A stretch of DNA of 64,000 bases. It comes from an uncultured Blautia sp. (GTDB lineage Bacteria > Bacillota > Clostridia > Lachnospirales > Lachnospiraceae). The stretch is from assembly GCA_946557785.1 (NCBI GenBank), contig CAMNTH010000002.1, forward strand, positions 207,611 to 271,610, given 5' to 3'. This document shows, piece by piece, positions 9,549 through 17,112 of this stretch; position 1 is the stretch's first letter; each line of letters starts with the position of its first letter. Below the pieces are notes generated by a model. The model was given only the letters and a program-made list of their open reading frames with translations, was not told the DNA's origin and did not search any database. The translations under genes and the position numbers were made by a program.

Positions 9549-9826
9549 CCATGGAACAAAAAAGTAACCCCGTCTCTAAATAGAGACGGGGCAGCCGTGG
9601 TACCACTCTAATTCACCGGATAGCTCCGATGCACTCTTTATCCTGTAACGGGGATGACCGTCCGGAACTACTGCGGTATGGATCAAAAGAATCCCTCGTT
9701 CACTCCGGCAACTCCAAGGCGAGTTCAGAATTATCACATCACTGCCTCACACCAGCCGGCAGCTCTCTGAACATATGACATTTCCTACTATTCCTCTTCC
9801 AAGTCTTTGCTTATTTCGCTACTTGA
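9549..9826 (-). promoter_or_regulatory. T-box leader (tRNA-Leu sensing) with terminator, upstream of leuS
   Basis: On the minus strand the leader contains the conserved T-box GAGTGGTACCACGG (about 9607-9594), whose TGGT complements the ACCA end of tRNA-Leu. It is followed by an 11-base perfect inverted repeat and a T run (9591-9555), the terminator that uncharged tRNA should prevent. In Stem I the candidate specifier is CTC, a Leu codon, in GAACTC (9726-9721). The 5-prime end has the AG-rich GGAAGAGGAATAG element. The specifier is read by eye, while the T-box class is certain. Confidence 0.92.
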
Positions 9827-9911
9827 CATTCTAACCAGTAACAAAGCATTTGTCAAGAACGAATTCCCTTCTCGGAATGAAGTTTTTATTCAGGAAGTTT
9901 TTTCAGGAAAA

Positions 9912-12002
9912 TCAGTCTTCACTTCCGTCAGCACTGTTTGCTCTTGCTTCAATCTCTTTTGCCTGGATATCGCTTGGAGCCTGCTCATAACGTGCGAAGG
10001 TATAGGAGAAGTCTCCGCTTCCGCCCGTCATGGAACGAAGGTCTGTGGAGTATCCGTAAATCTCAAGCATAGGCACATCTGCTTCGATGATCGTATTACC
10101 TGAATGATCCGGGTTCATTCCAAGTACACGGCCGCGGCGCTTGTTCAGATCACCCATTGCGTCACCTGTGAATTTATCCGGAACAGTTACCTTCATAGAT
10201 ACGATCGGCTCAAGGAGAACCGGAGAAGCATCCATAAAGCCCTTCTTGAAGGCAAGGATGGTAGCCATCTTAAATGCCATTTCTGAAGAGTCTACCGGAT
10301 GATAGGATCCATCGTACAGAGTTGCCTTTACACCAACTACCGGATATGCAGCCAGCGGCCCCTTCTGAACACATTCCTGCAGGCCTTTTTCAACTGCAGG
10401 GAAGTAGTTCTTAGGAACAGCGCCGCCAACAACTACCTGCTCAAATTCAAATGCAGATTCCAGGTCACCGGACGGAGCAAAACGCATTTTTACATGGCCG
10501 TACTGTCCATGACCGCCGGACTGTTTCTTATGCTTGCCTTCTACATCTGAGTTTTTGCGAATAGTCTCCCGGAACGGAACCTTAGGCTTAGAAAGCTCAA
10601 TATCTACTTTATAGCGTTCTTTCAGTTTATTTACAACAATGTCCAGATGCTGGTCGCCCATTCCGTAAAGCAATGTCTGGCGGTTTGCAGAATCGTTTAC
10701 TGCCTTAAGGGTCTTATCTTCACTCATCATTCTGGAAAGAGCCTGGGAAATCTTATCCTCATCCCCTTTCTTGACAGCCTTATATCTCTTATAGGTATAA
10801 GGTGTGGAGATAACGGTCTTCGGATAAAGGATCGGGTTTGCCTTAGTGCCAAGGCTGTCGCCTGTCTGTACGCTGTTTAATTTAGCAATGGCGCCAATAT
10901 CCCCTGCATGAAGTTCTGATACTTCGATAGGCTTGGAGCCTTCCAGCACATACAGCTTGTTCAGACGTTCTTCTTCTCCCTTCTCAACATTCACAAGAGT
11001 ATCATCGGATTTGATAACGCCTGAGCAAACTTTAATAAGAGAATATTTGCCAAGGAACGGGTCTACGATGGTCTTCCATACATAAGCAGATTTTGCCTTT
11101 GCAAAGTCGTAGTTTGCTTCATAGATTTCATTGGTCTTCTGTGCAATACCATTGCAGTGACGTTTATCCGGGCTTGGGAAATAGCCGCAGATATCATCCA
11201 GCAGATTGGATACGCCCCGAAGGTTTACAGGGGATCCCATACATACGGGAACAATGCTTGCTTCCTGTACGTTGGTCGCCAACGCAGCGGAAACCTCTGT
11301 TACGGAGAACTCATCTCCTTCAAAGTAACGATCCATAAATTCCTCACTGGTCTCTGCTACGGATTCCATCAGGATTTCATGATATTTTTCAAGATATTCG
11401 TTCAGATATTCCGGAATATCACATTGTTCCTTTTTGCCTTTATCAATATATTTACGTCCGGCTTGTTTTACAACGTTTACATAGCCCACGAATTTTCCGT
11501 CTTCACGAATCGGGAAATGCAGCGGAGCGATCTTCTTGCCGTAAAGGTCTGTCAATTCTTCTACAACCTTTCGGTAGCTGACATCGTCCACATCCATATC
11601 TGTTACAAAAATCATGCGCGGAAGTTTGTATTTTTCACAAAGAGCCCATGCCTTCTGAGTTCCAACCTGCACACCTGCCTTACCGGAAACAACAATAATT
11701 GCGGCATCTGCTGCACCAACAGCTTCTTCAACTTCCCCTACGAAATCGAAATACCCAGGAGTATCAAGAACATTGACTTTCATCTTGTTCCAAGGTACCG
11801 GGATCAGTGTGGTGGAGATTGAAAAATGCCTTTTGATTTCTTCTTTGTCAAAATCGCTGACTGTATTTCCATCCTCAACTCTGCCGAGGCGGTTTGTCAT
11901 TCCTGCCAAATAAGCCATTGCCTCTGCCAAAGTAGTTTTACCAGCACCGCCATGACCTAATAGGACTACATTTCTAATTCGGTCAGTTCTAAAAACGTCC
12001 AT
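9912..12002 (-). CDS. Elongation factor G-like GTPase (EF-G paralogue)
   Basis: This is a 696-residue protein with the EF-G domain series: GTPase domain, domain II (TLVNVEKGEEERLNKLYVL), domain III, domain IV with GGAVPKNYFPAVEKG, and domain V ending PMLEIYGYSTDLRSMTGGSGDF. It differs from canonical translocase EF-G: the P-loop reads GHGGAGKTT instead of AHIDAGKTT, and the position of the base-recognition NKxD motif reads TDMD. It therefore belongs to the EF-G-like paralogues found besides fusA in Clostridia and Actinobacteria, whose role is not settled. GGGAGG precedes the ATG. It is transcribed alone. Confidence 0.88.
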   Translation of the reverse strand: MDVFRTDRIRNVVLLGHGGAGKTTLAEAMAYLAGMTNRLGRVEDGNTVSDFDKEEIKRHFSISTTLIPVPWNKMKVNVLDTPGYFDFVGEVEEAVGAADAAIIVVSGKAGVQVGTQKAWALCEKYKLPRMIFVTDMDVDDVSYRKVVEELTDLYGKKIAPLHFPIREDGKFVGYVNVVKQAGRKYIDKGKKEQCDIPEYLNEYLEKYHEILMESVAETSEEFMDRYFEGDEFSVTEVSAALATNVQEASIVPVCMGSPVNLRGVSNLLDDICGYFPSPDKRHCNGIAQKTNEIYEANYDFAKAKSAYVWKTIVDPFLGKYSLIKVCSGVIKSDDTLVNVEKGEEERLNKLYVLEGSKPIEVSELHAGDIGAIAKLNSVQTGDSLGTKANPILYPKTVISTPYTYKRYKAVKKGDEDKISQALSRMMSEDKTLKAVNDSANRQTLLYGMGDQHLDIVVNKLKERYKVDIELSKPKVPFRETIRKNSDVEGKHKKQSGGHGQYGHVKMRFAPSGDLESAFEFEQVVVGGAVPKNYFPAVEKGLQECVQKGPLAAYPVVGVKATLYDGSYHPVDSSEMAFKMATILAFKKGFMDASPVLLEPIVSMKVTVPDKFTGDAMGDLNKRRGRVLGMNPDHSGNTIIEADVPMLEIYGYSTDLRSMTGGSGDFSYTFARYEQAPSDIQAKEIEARANSADGSED

Positions 12003-12134
12003 ATGTAATACCTCCCTGTTTGTCTAATATGTTCATATTCTACTAAAAATCAGAACAACTTTCAAGCATTTTATATCTTTTTAACAAGTTTTTTTGTGCT
12101 TTTCTTGTAAAATCATTGGTAATTTCACCGACAA

Positions 12135-12163
12135 TTGACTTTTTTCGCTGTTTCTCTTACAAT
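12135..12163 (+). promoter_or_regulatory. Candidate promoter for tyrA-aroA
   Basis: TTGACT (12135-12140), 17 bases, then TACAAT (12158-12163). A second AT-rich run with TATAAT-like repeats lies at about 12181-12196. The 261-base interval between the EF-G-like gene and tyrA holds nothing else recognisable. Confidence 0.6.
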
Positions 12164-12263
12164 AAACAGAGACTTTCACTATAATATAGTATAATTGCGT
12201 CAGCTCTATGACAAAAAGCTGGCGGCCAAACGATTTTGATATCGGAAAGGATGCATATTTACC

Positions 12264-13355
12264 ATGAAAACCATAGCTTTTATCGGTCTTGGACTGATCG
12301 GCGGTTCCATTGCCAAGGCAATCCGCAGGGCACACCCGGATTACCGCCTTCTGGCTTATGCCAGACATAAAGAAACTTTGGCTGCAGCATTAAGCAGCAA
12401 TACCATTGATGCCGTTTTGGAGGAGCAGGACGAGCGTTACTGCACCTGTGATTACATTTTTCTGTGCGCTCCCGTTGAACATAACCTGAAGTATCTGAAA
12501 TATTTAAAAGAAATCATTTCAGACCGCTGCATTATTACTGATGTAGGCAGTGTAAAAGGAATCATCCATCAGTATGTGGAAGCACTTGGCATGGAAAGGA
12601 ATTTTATCGGCGGGCATCCTATGGCAGGTTCGGAGCGAAGCGGATTTGCTAATTCCAGTGAACGCCTTCTGGAAAATGCCTACTATATCATCACCCCAGG
12701 CGGAGAGGTGGAGCTGGAATATTTGACAGACTTTACGGAACTGGTGTCATCCCTTGGGGCCATTCCCATGGTCCTTACTGCCCAGGAGCATGATTATATT
12801 ACTGCAGGGGTAAGCCATCTTCCCCACATTATTGCTTCTGCCCTGGTGAATCTTGTAAATGCTCTTGACAATGACCAGGAATATATGAAAACCATTGCTG
12901 CAGGCGGCTTTCGGGATATTACAAGAATTGCTTCCTCTTCTCCTGTGATGTGGCAGCAGATTTGCATGGAAAATACGAAAAATATTTCTTCCGTGCTGGA
13001 TGAATATATCCGCATGCTCATTCAGATTCGCTGTACCATTGACAATCAGGAAGCAGACAACCTGTATCAGATGTTTGCAAGCTCCAAGGATTATCGTGAC
13101 TCCATTGATATGACCTCCAGCGGCCTTATCAGCAAGCTGCATGTTCTGTATTTGGATATTGCCGATGAGGCAGGAGGAATCGCTACCATTGCCACCATTC
13201 TTGCCATGGATAATATTAACATCAAAAATATGGGGATCATTCACAACAGAGAATTTGAACAGGGTGTTCTGAAAATTGAATTTTATGAGGAAGATGCTCT
13301 AAAACGGGCAGTAGCCCTTCTGAAAAAGCGCAATTATATTGTATATGAACGGTAG
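12264..13355 (+). CDS. tyrA: Prephenate dehydrogenase with C-terminal ACT domain
   Basis: TyrA oxidatively decarboxylates prephenate to 4-hydroxyphenylpyruvate in tyrosine synthesis. The 363-residue protein has an N-terminal NAD-binding motif GLGLIGGSIAKA (residues 7-18), the catalytic-region sequence GGHPMAGSERSGF, the helical dehydrogenase domain (AGVSHLPHIIASALVN), and a C-terminal ACT domain from about residue 294 (LYLDIADEAGGIATIATIL), which in this family mediates feedback by tyrosine. It is followed ten bases later by aroA, forming an aromatic amino-acid operon. Confidence 0.94.
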   Translation: MKTIAFIGLGLIGGSIAKAIRRAHPDYRLLAYARHKETLAAALSSNTIDAVLEEQDERYCTCDYIFLCAPVEHNLKYLKYLKEIISDRCIITDVGSVKGIIHQYVEALGMERNFIGGHPMAGSERSGFANSSERLLENAYYIITPGGEVELEYLTDFTELVSSLGAIPMVLTAQEHDYITAGVSHLPHIIASALVNLVNALDNDQEYMKTIAAGGFRDITRIASSSPVMWQQICMENTKNISSVLDEYIRMLIQIRCTIDNQEADNLYQMFASSKDYRDSIDMTSSGLISKLHVLYLDIADEAGGIATIATILAMDNINIKNMGIIHNREFEQGVLKIEFYEEDALKRAVALLKKRNYIVYER

Positions 13356-13365
13356 GTATAGAATT

Positions 13366-14643
13366 ATGGAAATAAAGAAACAAACTTCGTTAAAAGGGGA
13401 AATCGCTGTTCCGGGTGACAAATCCATTTCCCACAGGGCAGTCATGTTTGGAGCCCTTGCAGACGGTACTACAAGAATTACCCATTTTTTAAAAGGTGCG
13501 GACTGCCTTTCCACTATCTCCTGTTTCCGAAAAATGGGAATTTTGATTGAGGAAAAGGATGATGAAGTTCTGGTTCATGGAAAGGGGCTTTACGGTCTTC
13601 AAGCCCCAAAGAGCGTCCTTGACGTAGGAAACAGCGGCACTACTACCAGACTGATTTCCGGTATTTTGGCAGGCCAGAATTTCATCTCGGAATTAAACGG
13701 AGACGCCTCCATCCAGTCCCGCCCTATGAAGCGTATTATAACCCCTCTGCTCTCCATGGGAGCGGATATCACCAGCATCAAAGGAAATGGCTGTGCTCCC
13801 CTTCGGATCAGCGGACATCCTCTTTCGGCCGTTTCTTACAACTCCCCTGTCTCATCTGCGCAGGTCAAATCCTGCATTTTACTTGCAGGAATGTATGCAG
13901 ATGATGTCACAAGAGTAACCGAGCCTGTTCTGTCCAGAAATCATACAGAAATCATGCTTCGTTATTTCGGCGCTGATATTACTTCAACAGGAACCACTGC
14001 TTCCATTTCCCCCGCACCCGTACTAAAAGCCAGGGATATTCCTGTTCCAGGAGACATTTCCTCTGCAGCTTATTTTATTGCAGCAGGGCTTTTGACACCT
14101 AACAGCGAGATCCTGATAAGAAACGTTGGGGTCAATCACACGCGCGACGGCATTCTCCGTGTATGCAGGGACATGGGCGCCCGCATTACACTGGTGAATG
14201 TCCGCCAAGAGGGCGAGCCTACGGCCGATCTTCTGGTTCAATCCAGTCATCTGCATGGCACCACTATCGGAGGCAGCATCATCCCGGCATTGATTGATGA
14301 AATTCCTATGCTTGCAGTTATGGCCGCTTTTGCAGAAGGAACTACTATAATTAAAGATGCACAGGAGTTGAAGGTAAAAGAATCCAACCGCATTGATGTT
14401 ATGGTAAATAACCTGAAACGCATGGGCGCAGATATTGAAGCTGCAGACGATGGAATGATCATTCATGGGGGTGCGCCTCTTCACGGGGCTTTGATCGACT
14501 CCTGCATGGATCATCGTGTAGCTATGTCCTTTGCAGTAGCCGGAACAATCTGTAACGGAACTATGGAAATAAAAGGTGCAGAATGTGTCAATATTTCCTA
14601 TCCCAGTTTTTATGAGGATTTATATTCCCTTGGCGGAAAATAG
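13366..14643 (+). CDS. aroA: 3-phosphoshikimate 1-carboxyvinyltransferase (EPSP synthase)
   Basis: This enzyme transfers enolpyruvyl from PEP to shikimate-3-phosphate. The 425-residue protein shows PGDKSISHRAVMFGALADG near the N-terminus, LDVGNSGTTTRLISGILAG, DGDASIQSRPMKR-type phosphate-binding sequence, and IKDAQELKVKESNRIDVM near residue 340. An in-frame ATG at 13339 would overlap tyrA; the ATG at 13366 is chosen because it gives the family N-terminus MEIKKQTSLKGEIAVPGDKS and follows GGTAGG. It is complete and is the second gene of the tyrA-aroA operon. Confidence 0.95.
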   Translation: MEIKKQTSLKGEIAVPGDKSISHRAVMFGALADGTTRITHFLKGADCLSTISCFRKMGILIEEKDDEVLVHGKGLYGLQAPKSVLDVGNSGTTTRLISGILAGQNFISELNGDASIQSRPMKRIITPLLSMGADITSIKGNGCAPLRISGHPLSAVSYNSPVSSAQVKSCILLAGMYADDVTRVTEPVLSRNHTEIMLRYFGADITSTGTTASISPAPVLKARDIPVPGDISSAAYFIAAGLLTPNSEILIRNVGVNHTRDGILRVCRDMGARITLVNVRQEGEPTADLLVQSSHLHGTTIGGSIIPALIDEIPMLAVMAAFAEGTTIIKDAQELKVKESNRIDVMVNNLKRMGADIEAADDGMIIHGGAPLHGALIDSCMDHRVAMSFAVAGTICNGTMEIKGAECVNISYPSFYEDLYSLGGK

Positions 14644-14656
14644 CATATTTTAAAAG

Positions 14657-14699
14657 AGCTCACCCATGGCGGCCTATTCCGTCACAGGAGAGCTTTTTT
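14657..14699 (+). terminator. Terminator of tyrA-aroA
   Basis: A long imperfect hairpin with AGCTC/GAGCT at the base and GGCGG/CCGTC near the loop is followed by seven T. It sits just after the aroA stop. Confidence 0.75.
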
Positions 14700-14712
14700 A
14701 ATGCTTTTATTA

Positions 14713-14982
14713 TTACTCAATGATGATTTCCAAATAATCGTTTTCTGCAGCAGCATCGGTCGCAACCTCTGCCATCCGTTCCAGAAACTCGATCATTCCG
14801 TCATCCTCTGCATCGGAAAGATTAAGAACAATTCTGGTATCTTCATTTAAATCTGTCAGAACATCATACAATGCAGATAAATTTTTTCCGTAATAGTCCG
14901 GAAAATCCAGGGTGTCCTTTAAAAACTCATGCACTTCTTCTGCCGTTTCAAAATCCCTTCCGTTAATAAAAACTTCCTGCAT
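14713..14982 (-). CDS. Barstar family protein
   Basis: This is an 89-residue acidic protein of the barstar fold, the family of the barnase inhibitor. It begins MQEVFINGRDFETAEEVHEFL and continues LDFPDYYGKNLSALYDVLTDL, where the F-P-x-Y-Y-G-x-N-L-x-A-L-x-D block is the family signature. GGAGG precedes the ATG. No RNase partner (barnase-like) is adjacent, so it is either a standalone barstar-like protein, as is common in Firmicutes, or an orphan immunity gene. Its target is unknown. Confidence 0.88.
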   Translation of the reverse strand: MQEVFINGRDFETAEEVHEFLKDTLDFPDYYGKNLSALYDVLTDLNEDTRIVLNLSDAEDDGMIEFLERMAEVATDAAAENDYLEIIIE

Positions 14983-15103
14983 ACTTTTTTCCTCCTTCCG
15001 TATAATTTGTACATTGCAGGATACCTTATCAATGTGATACTATATTGTTTGTAAAACAGTTTAGCACAGTTTTGAGTATTATTCCAGAGAGGAGCATGTA
15101 TTT

Positions 15104-16093
15104 ATGAAAATTCTATTTTACGGTGCAAAAAATTATGACGAGCAGTTTTTCCAGAAGCTTTTTCCCCAGTATCCAGGAATGGAGTTTACGTTCATTGAAG
15201 CAAACATTTACCCGGAAACGGCATCCCTTGCCCAGGGCTACGATGGAATCTGCGCCTTTGTAAACGCCGATCTTGGGACTGCAGTGATCGAAAAGCTTCA
15301 TGAATACGGAATCCGTCTGATTCTTATGCGCTGTGCAGGCTACAATAATGTCGATCTGGAAACAGCAAAAAAATACGGCATCAAGATTCTCCGCGTTCCC
15401 GGCTACTCCCCTGAGGCAGTGGCAGAACATGCCATGGCTCTGGTTCTCACAGCGAACCGCCATACGCATAAAGCCTATATCAAATGCCGTGAAAACAATT
15501 TTGCACTGAGCGGGCTTATGGGAGTCAATCTCTACCAGAAAACTGCCGGTATTATCGGTACCGGGAAAATCGGACTTGCCATGGCGCGTATTTGTAAAGG
15601 ATTTGGTATGAATGTCATTGCTTATGACCTTTATCCCAACAAAGAGCTGGACTTCCTGAAATATGTATCCCTGGATGAGCTTCTTTCCTCCAGTGATCTC
15701 ATCAGCCTTCACTGTCCTCTTACAGAAGAAACAAAGCACATTATCCGGGAAGAAACCATTGCCAAAATGAAGGACGGAGTAATTCTGGTGAATACGTCCA
15801 GGGGCGGTCTGATCAAAACAGACGACCTGATCAGCGGTATCCGTGATCATAAATTCTTCGCAGTAGGACTGGATGTGTATGAAGAAGAGACCGATTTTGT
15901 TTATGAAGATATGTCAGAACGGATTCTGCAAAGTTCTACCATTCAAAGACTGCTTTCTTTCCCAAATGTCACAATGACTTCCCACCAGGGATTTTTTACG
16001 GAAGAAGCCTTAACCAATATTGCAGAAACAACTCTGCAGAACGCCCGGGCATTTATGAATGGGGAAGAATTAAAAAATGAAGTCCTTTCCTAA
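15104..16093 (+). CDS. D-2-hydroxyacid dehydrogenase (D-lactate dehydrogenase-like)
   Basis: This NAD-dependent enzyme would interconvert 2-oxoacids and D-2-hydroxyacids; pyruvate/D-lactate is the likeliest pair. The 329-residue protein has the Rossmann motif GIIGTGKIGLAMARI, the adenine-side aspartate about 20 residues later (VIAYDLYP), the catalytic arginine in VNTSRGGLI, the glutamate in VYEEETDF and the catalytic histidine in TSHQGFFTEEAL. The FFTxEA pattern is characteristic of D-LDH. GAGAGGAG precedes the ATG. It is a single-gene transcript. Confidence 0.88.
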   Translation: MKILFYGAKNYDEQFFQKLFPQYPGMEFTFIEANIYPETASLAQGYDGICAFVNADLGTAVIEKLHEYGIRLILMRCAGYNNVDLETAKKYGIKILRVPGYSPEAVAEHAMALVLTANRHTHKAYIKCRENNFALSGLMGVNLYQKTAGIIGTGKIGLAMARICKGFGMNVIAYDLYPNKELDFLKYVSLDELLSSSDLISLHCPLTEETKHIIREETIAKMKDGVILVNTSRGGLIKTDDLISGIRDHKFFAVGLDVYEEETDFVYEDMSERILQSSTIQRLLSFPNVTMTSHQGFFTEEALTNIAETTLQNARAFMNGEELKNEVLS

Positions 16094-16111
16094 ATAACTC
16101 TGCGCACCACC

Positions 16112-16150
16112 TGCAAAAGAGAACCGGTCTTCTGGACAGACCGGTTCTCT
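16112..16150. terminator. Convergent terminator between the D-LDH gene and the tlpA-like gene
   Basis: A perfect 13-pair stem (AGAGAACCGGTCT and its complement, 16118-16130 and 16138-16150) has a seven-base loop. A TTTT tail appears on the minus strand, so it primarily ends the minus operon, but it is strong enough to act on both strands. Confidence 0.85.
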
Positions 16151-16176
16151 CATTATACTATTAAGATTTCAAACCA

Positions 16177-16734
16177 TCAGGAGTTCATATCATCAAGAAA
16201 TCCATCCACAAGCTCTTTCCAGAAATTCAGCTCATTCGCTCCCACAACCGTATCAAGAAGCATTCCCTTCTCATTTAGGAAAAAGGTAGTGGGAACTGCA
16301 GCTGCATCCTTTCCAAACGCATTATATAAAGATTCATTCAAAAGCAAATGAGGATAATCCGCACCTGTTTTGTCAATCAGACCTGTCACCAGGTCAAGCT
16401 TTTCCTGGTCATCGCCTTCCATGACATCGCTGACCACGCCGATGATCTGGAAATCTTTCTTTTCATATTCCTGTGCAAGCTCACCCAAGTCCGGCATTTC
16501 ATTCAAACAAGGACTGCAGAATGTAGCCCACACATTTACCATAGTTAATTTAGATTCTGAAAAAACAGCAGATGTAACTTCATTGCCCTTTGTATCCTGC
16601 CCTTCAAAAAATACCGGAAGAGGCAAAGCTTCCTGACCTGTCTTTATTTTAGCGCCTTCCTTATCTGGTTTGGAGCATCCGCATAAGATCACCAATACGC
16701 AGGCCAACGCCAATACGATTCCTTTACACTTCAT
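16177..16734 (-). CDS. TlpA/ResA-like thioredoxin-fold lipoprotein
   Basis: This is a 185-residue predicted lipoprotein with signal peptide MKCKGIVLALACVLVILCGC; the lipobox LCGC has the lipidated cysteine at residue 20. The mature part is a redoxin domain with the active site in VNVWATFCSPCLNEMPDL and the cis-proline segment AAVPTTFFLNEKG. The family reduces extracytoplasmic disulfides or cytochrome apoproteins. Its start overlaps the HPt gene stop by four bases (ATGA), so it is translationally coupled to a signalling operon. A redox link to that signalling is inference. Confidence 0.88.
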   Translation of the reverse strand: MKCKGIVLALACVLVILCGCSKPDKEGAKIKTGQEALPLPVFFEGQDTKGNEVTSAVFSESKLTMVNVWATFCSPCLNEMPDLGELAQEYEKKDFQIIGVVSDVMEGDDQEKLDLVTGLIDKTGADYPHLLLNESLYNAFGKDAAAVPTTFFLNEKGMLLDTVVGANELNFWKELVDGFLDDMNS

Positions 16735-17087
16735 ACGCTGGCCTTCAGCTCTCTGATTCCTGAAGCTGTTTTTTCATAATCAGCTTTTACCTGTTCCAAA
16801 AGCACCTGGTAGTTTTCGCTTTTCTCTTCACGGAGAGCCTCTGTCAGGCGGCTGCTGGAATCGCAAAGTCTGCTGAAGCTTAAATTCTGACATACTCCCT
16901 TGATCGTATGTGCAGCACGGAAAGCTTCCTTGTAATCTTTTTCATCCATTGAACGAATCAGATTATCAAAGCTTGGATCATCCAAAAACTTAAATACAAA
17001 CTTCTGTACAATACGTTCATTCATCAAACGCTTCAAAGCATCCTGATAATCTCCTCCAATAGCGCTGTAACATTCCTGCAAATTCAT
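16731..17087 (-). CDS. Histidine phosphotransfer (HPt) domain protein
   Basis: This is a 118-residue, mostly helical protein. The phosphorylatable histidine is in AAHTIKGVCQNLSF (H-T-I-K-G matches the HxxKG motif) at about residue 60. Standalone HPt proteins relay phosphate between a hybrid kinase and a response regulator. It lies 25 bases after a receiver-containing c-di-GMP protein, the obvious acceptor. No histidine kinase lies next to these genes, so the phosphate donor is encoded elsewhere. Confidence 0.88.
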   Translation of the reverse strand: MNLQECYSAIGGDYQDALKRLMNERIVQKFVFKFLDDPSFDNLIRSMDEKDYKEAFRAAHTIKGVCQNLSFSRLCDSSSRLTEALREEKSENYQVLLEQVKADYEKTASGIRELKASV

Positions 17088-17112
17088 TATTCCATCCTCC
17101 TATATTGGCATT

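Noticed and set aside
12081..12368. A 95-codon minus-strand frame upstream of the EF-G-like gene
   Set aside because: It covers the tyrA promoter and the tyrA start on the opposite strand and has no start signal or family resemblance.
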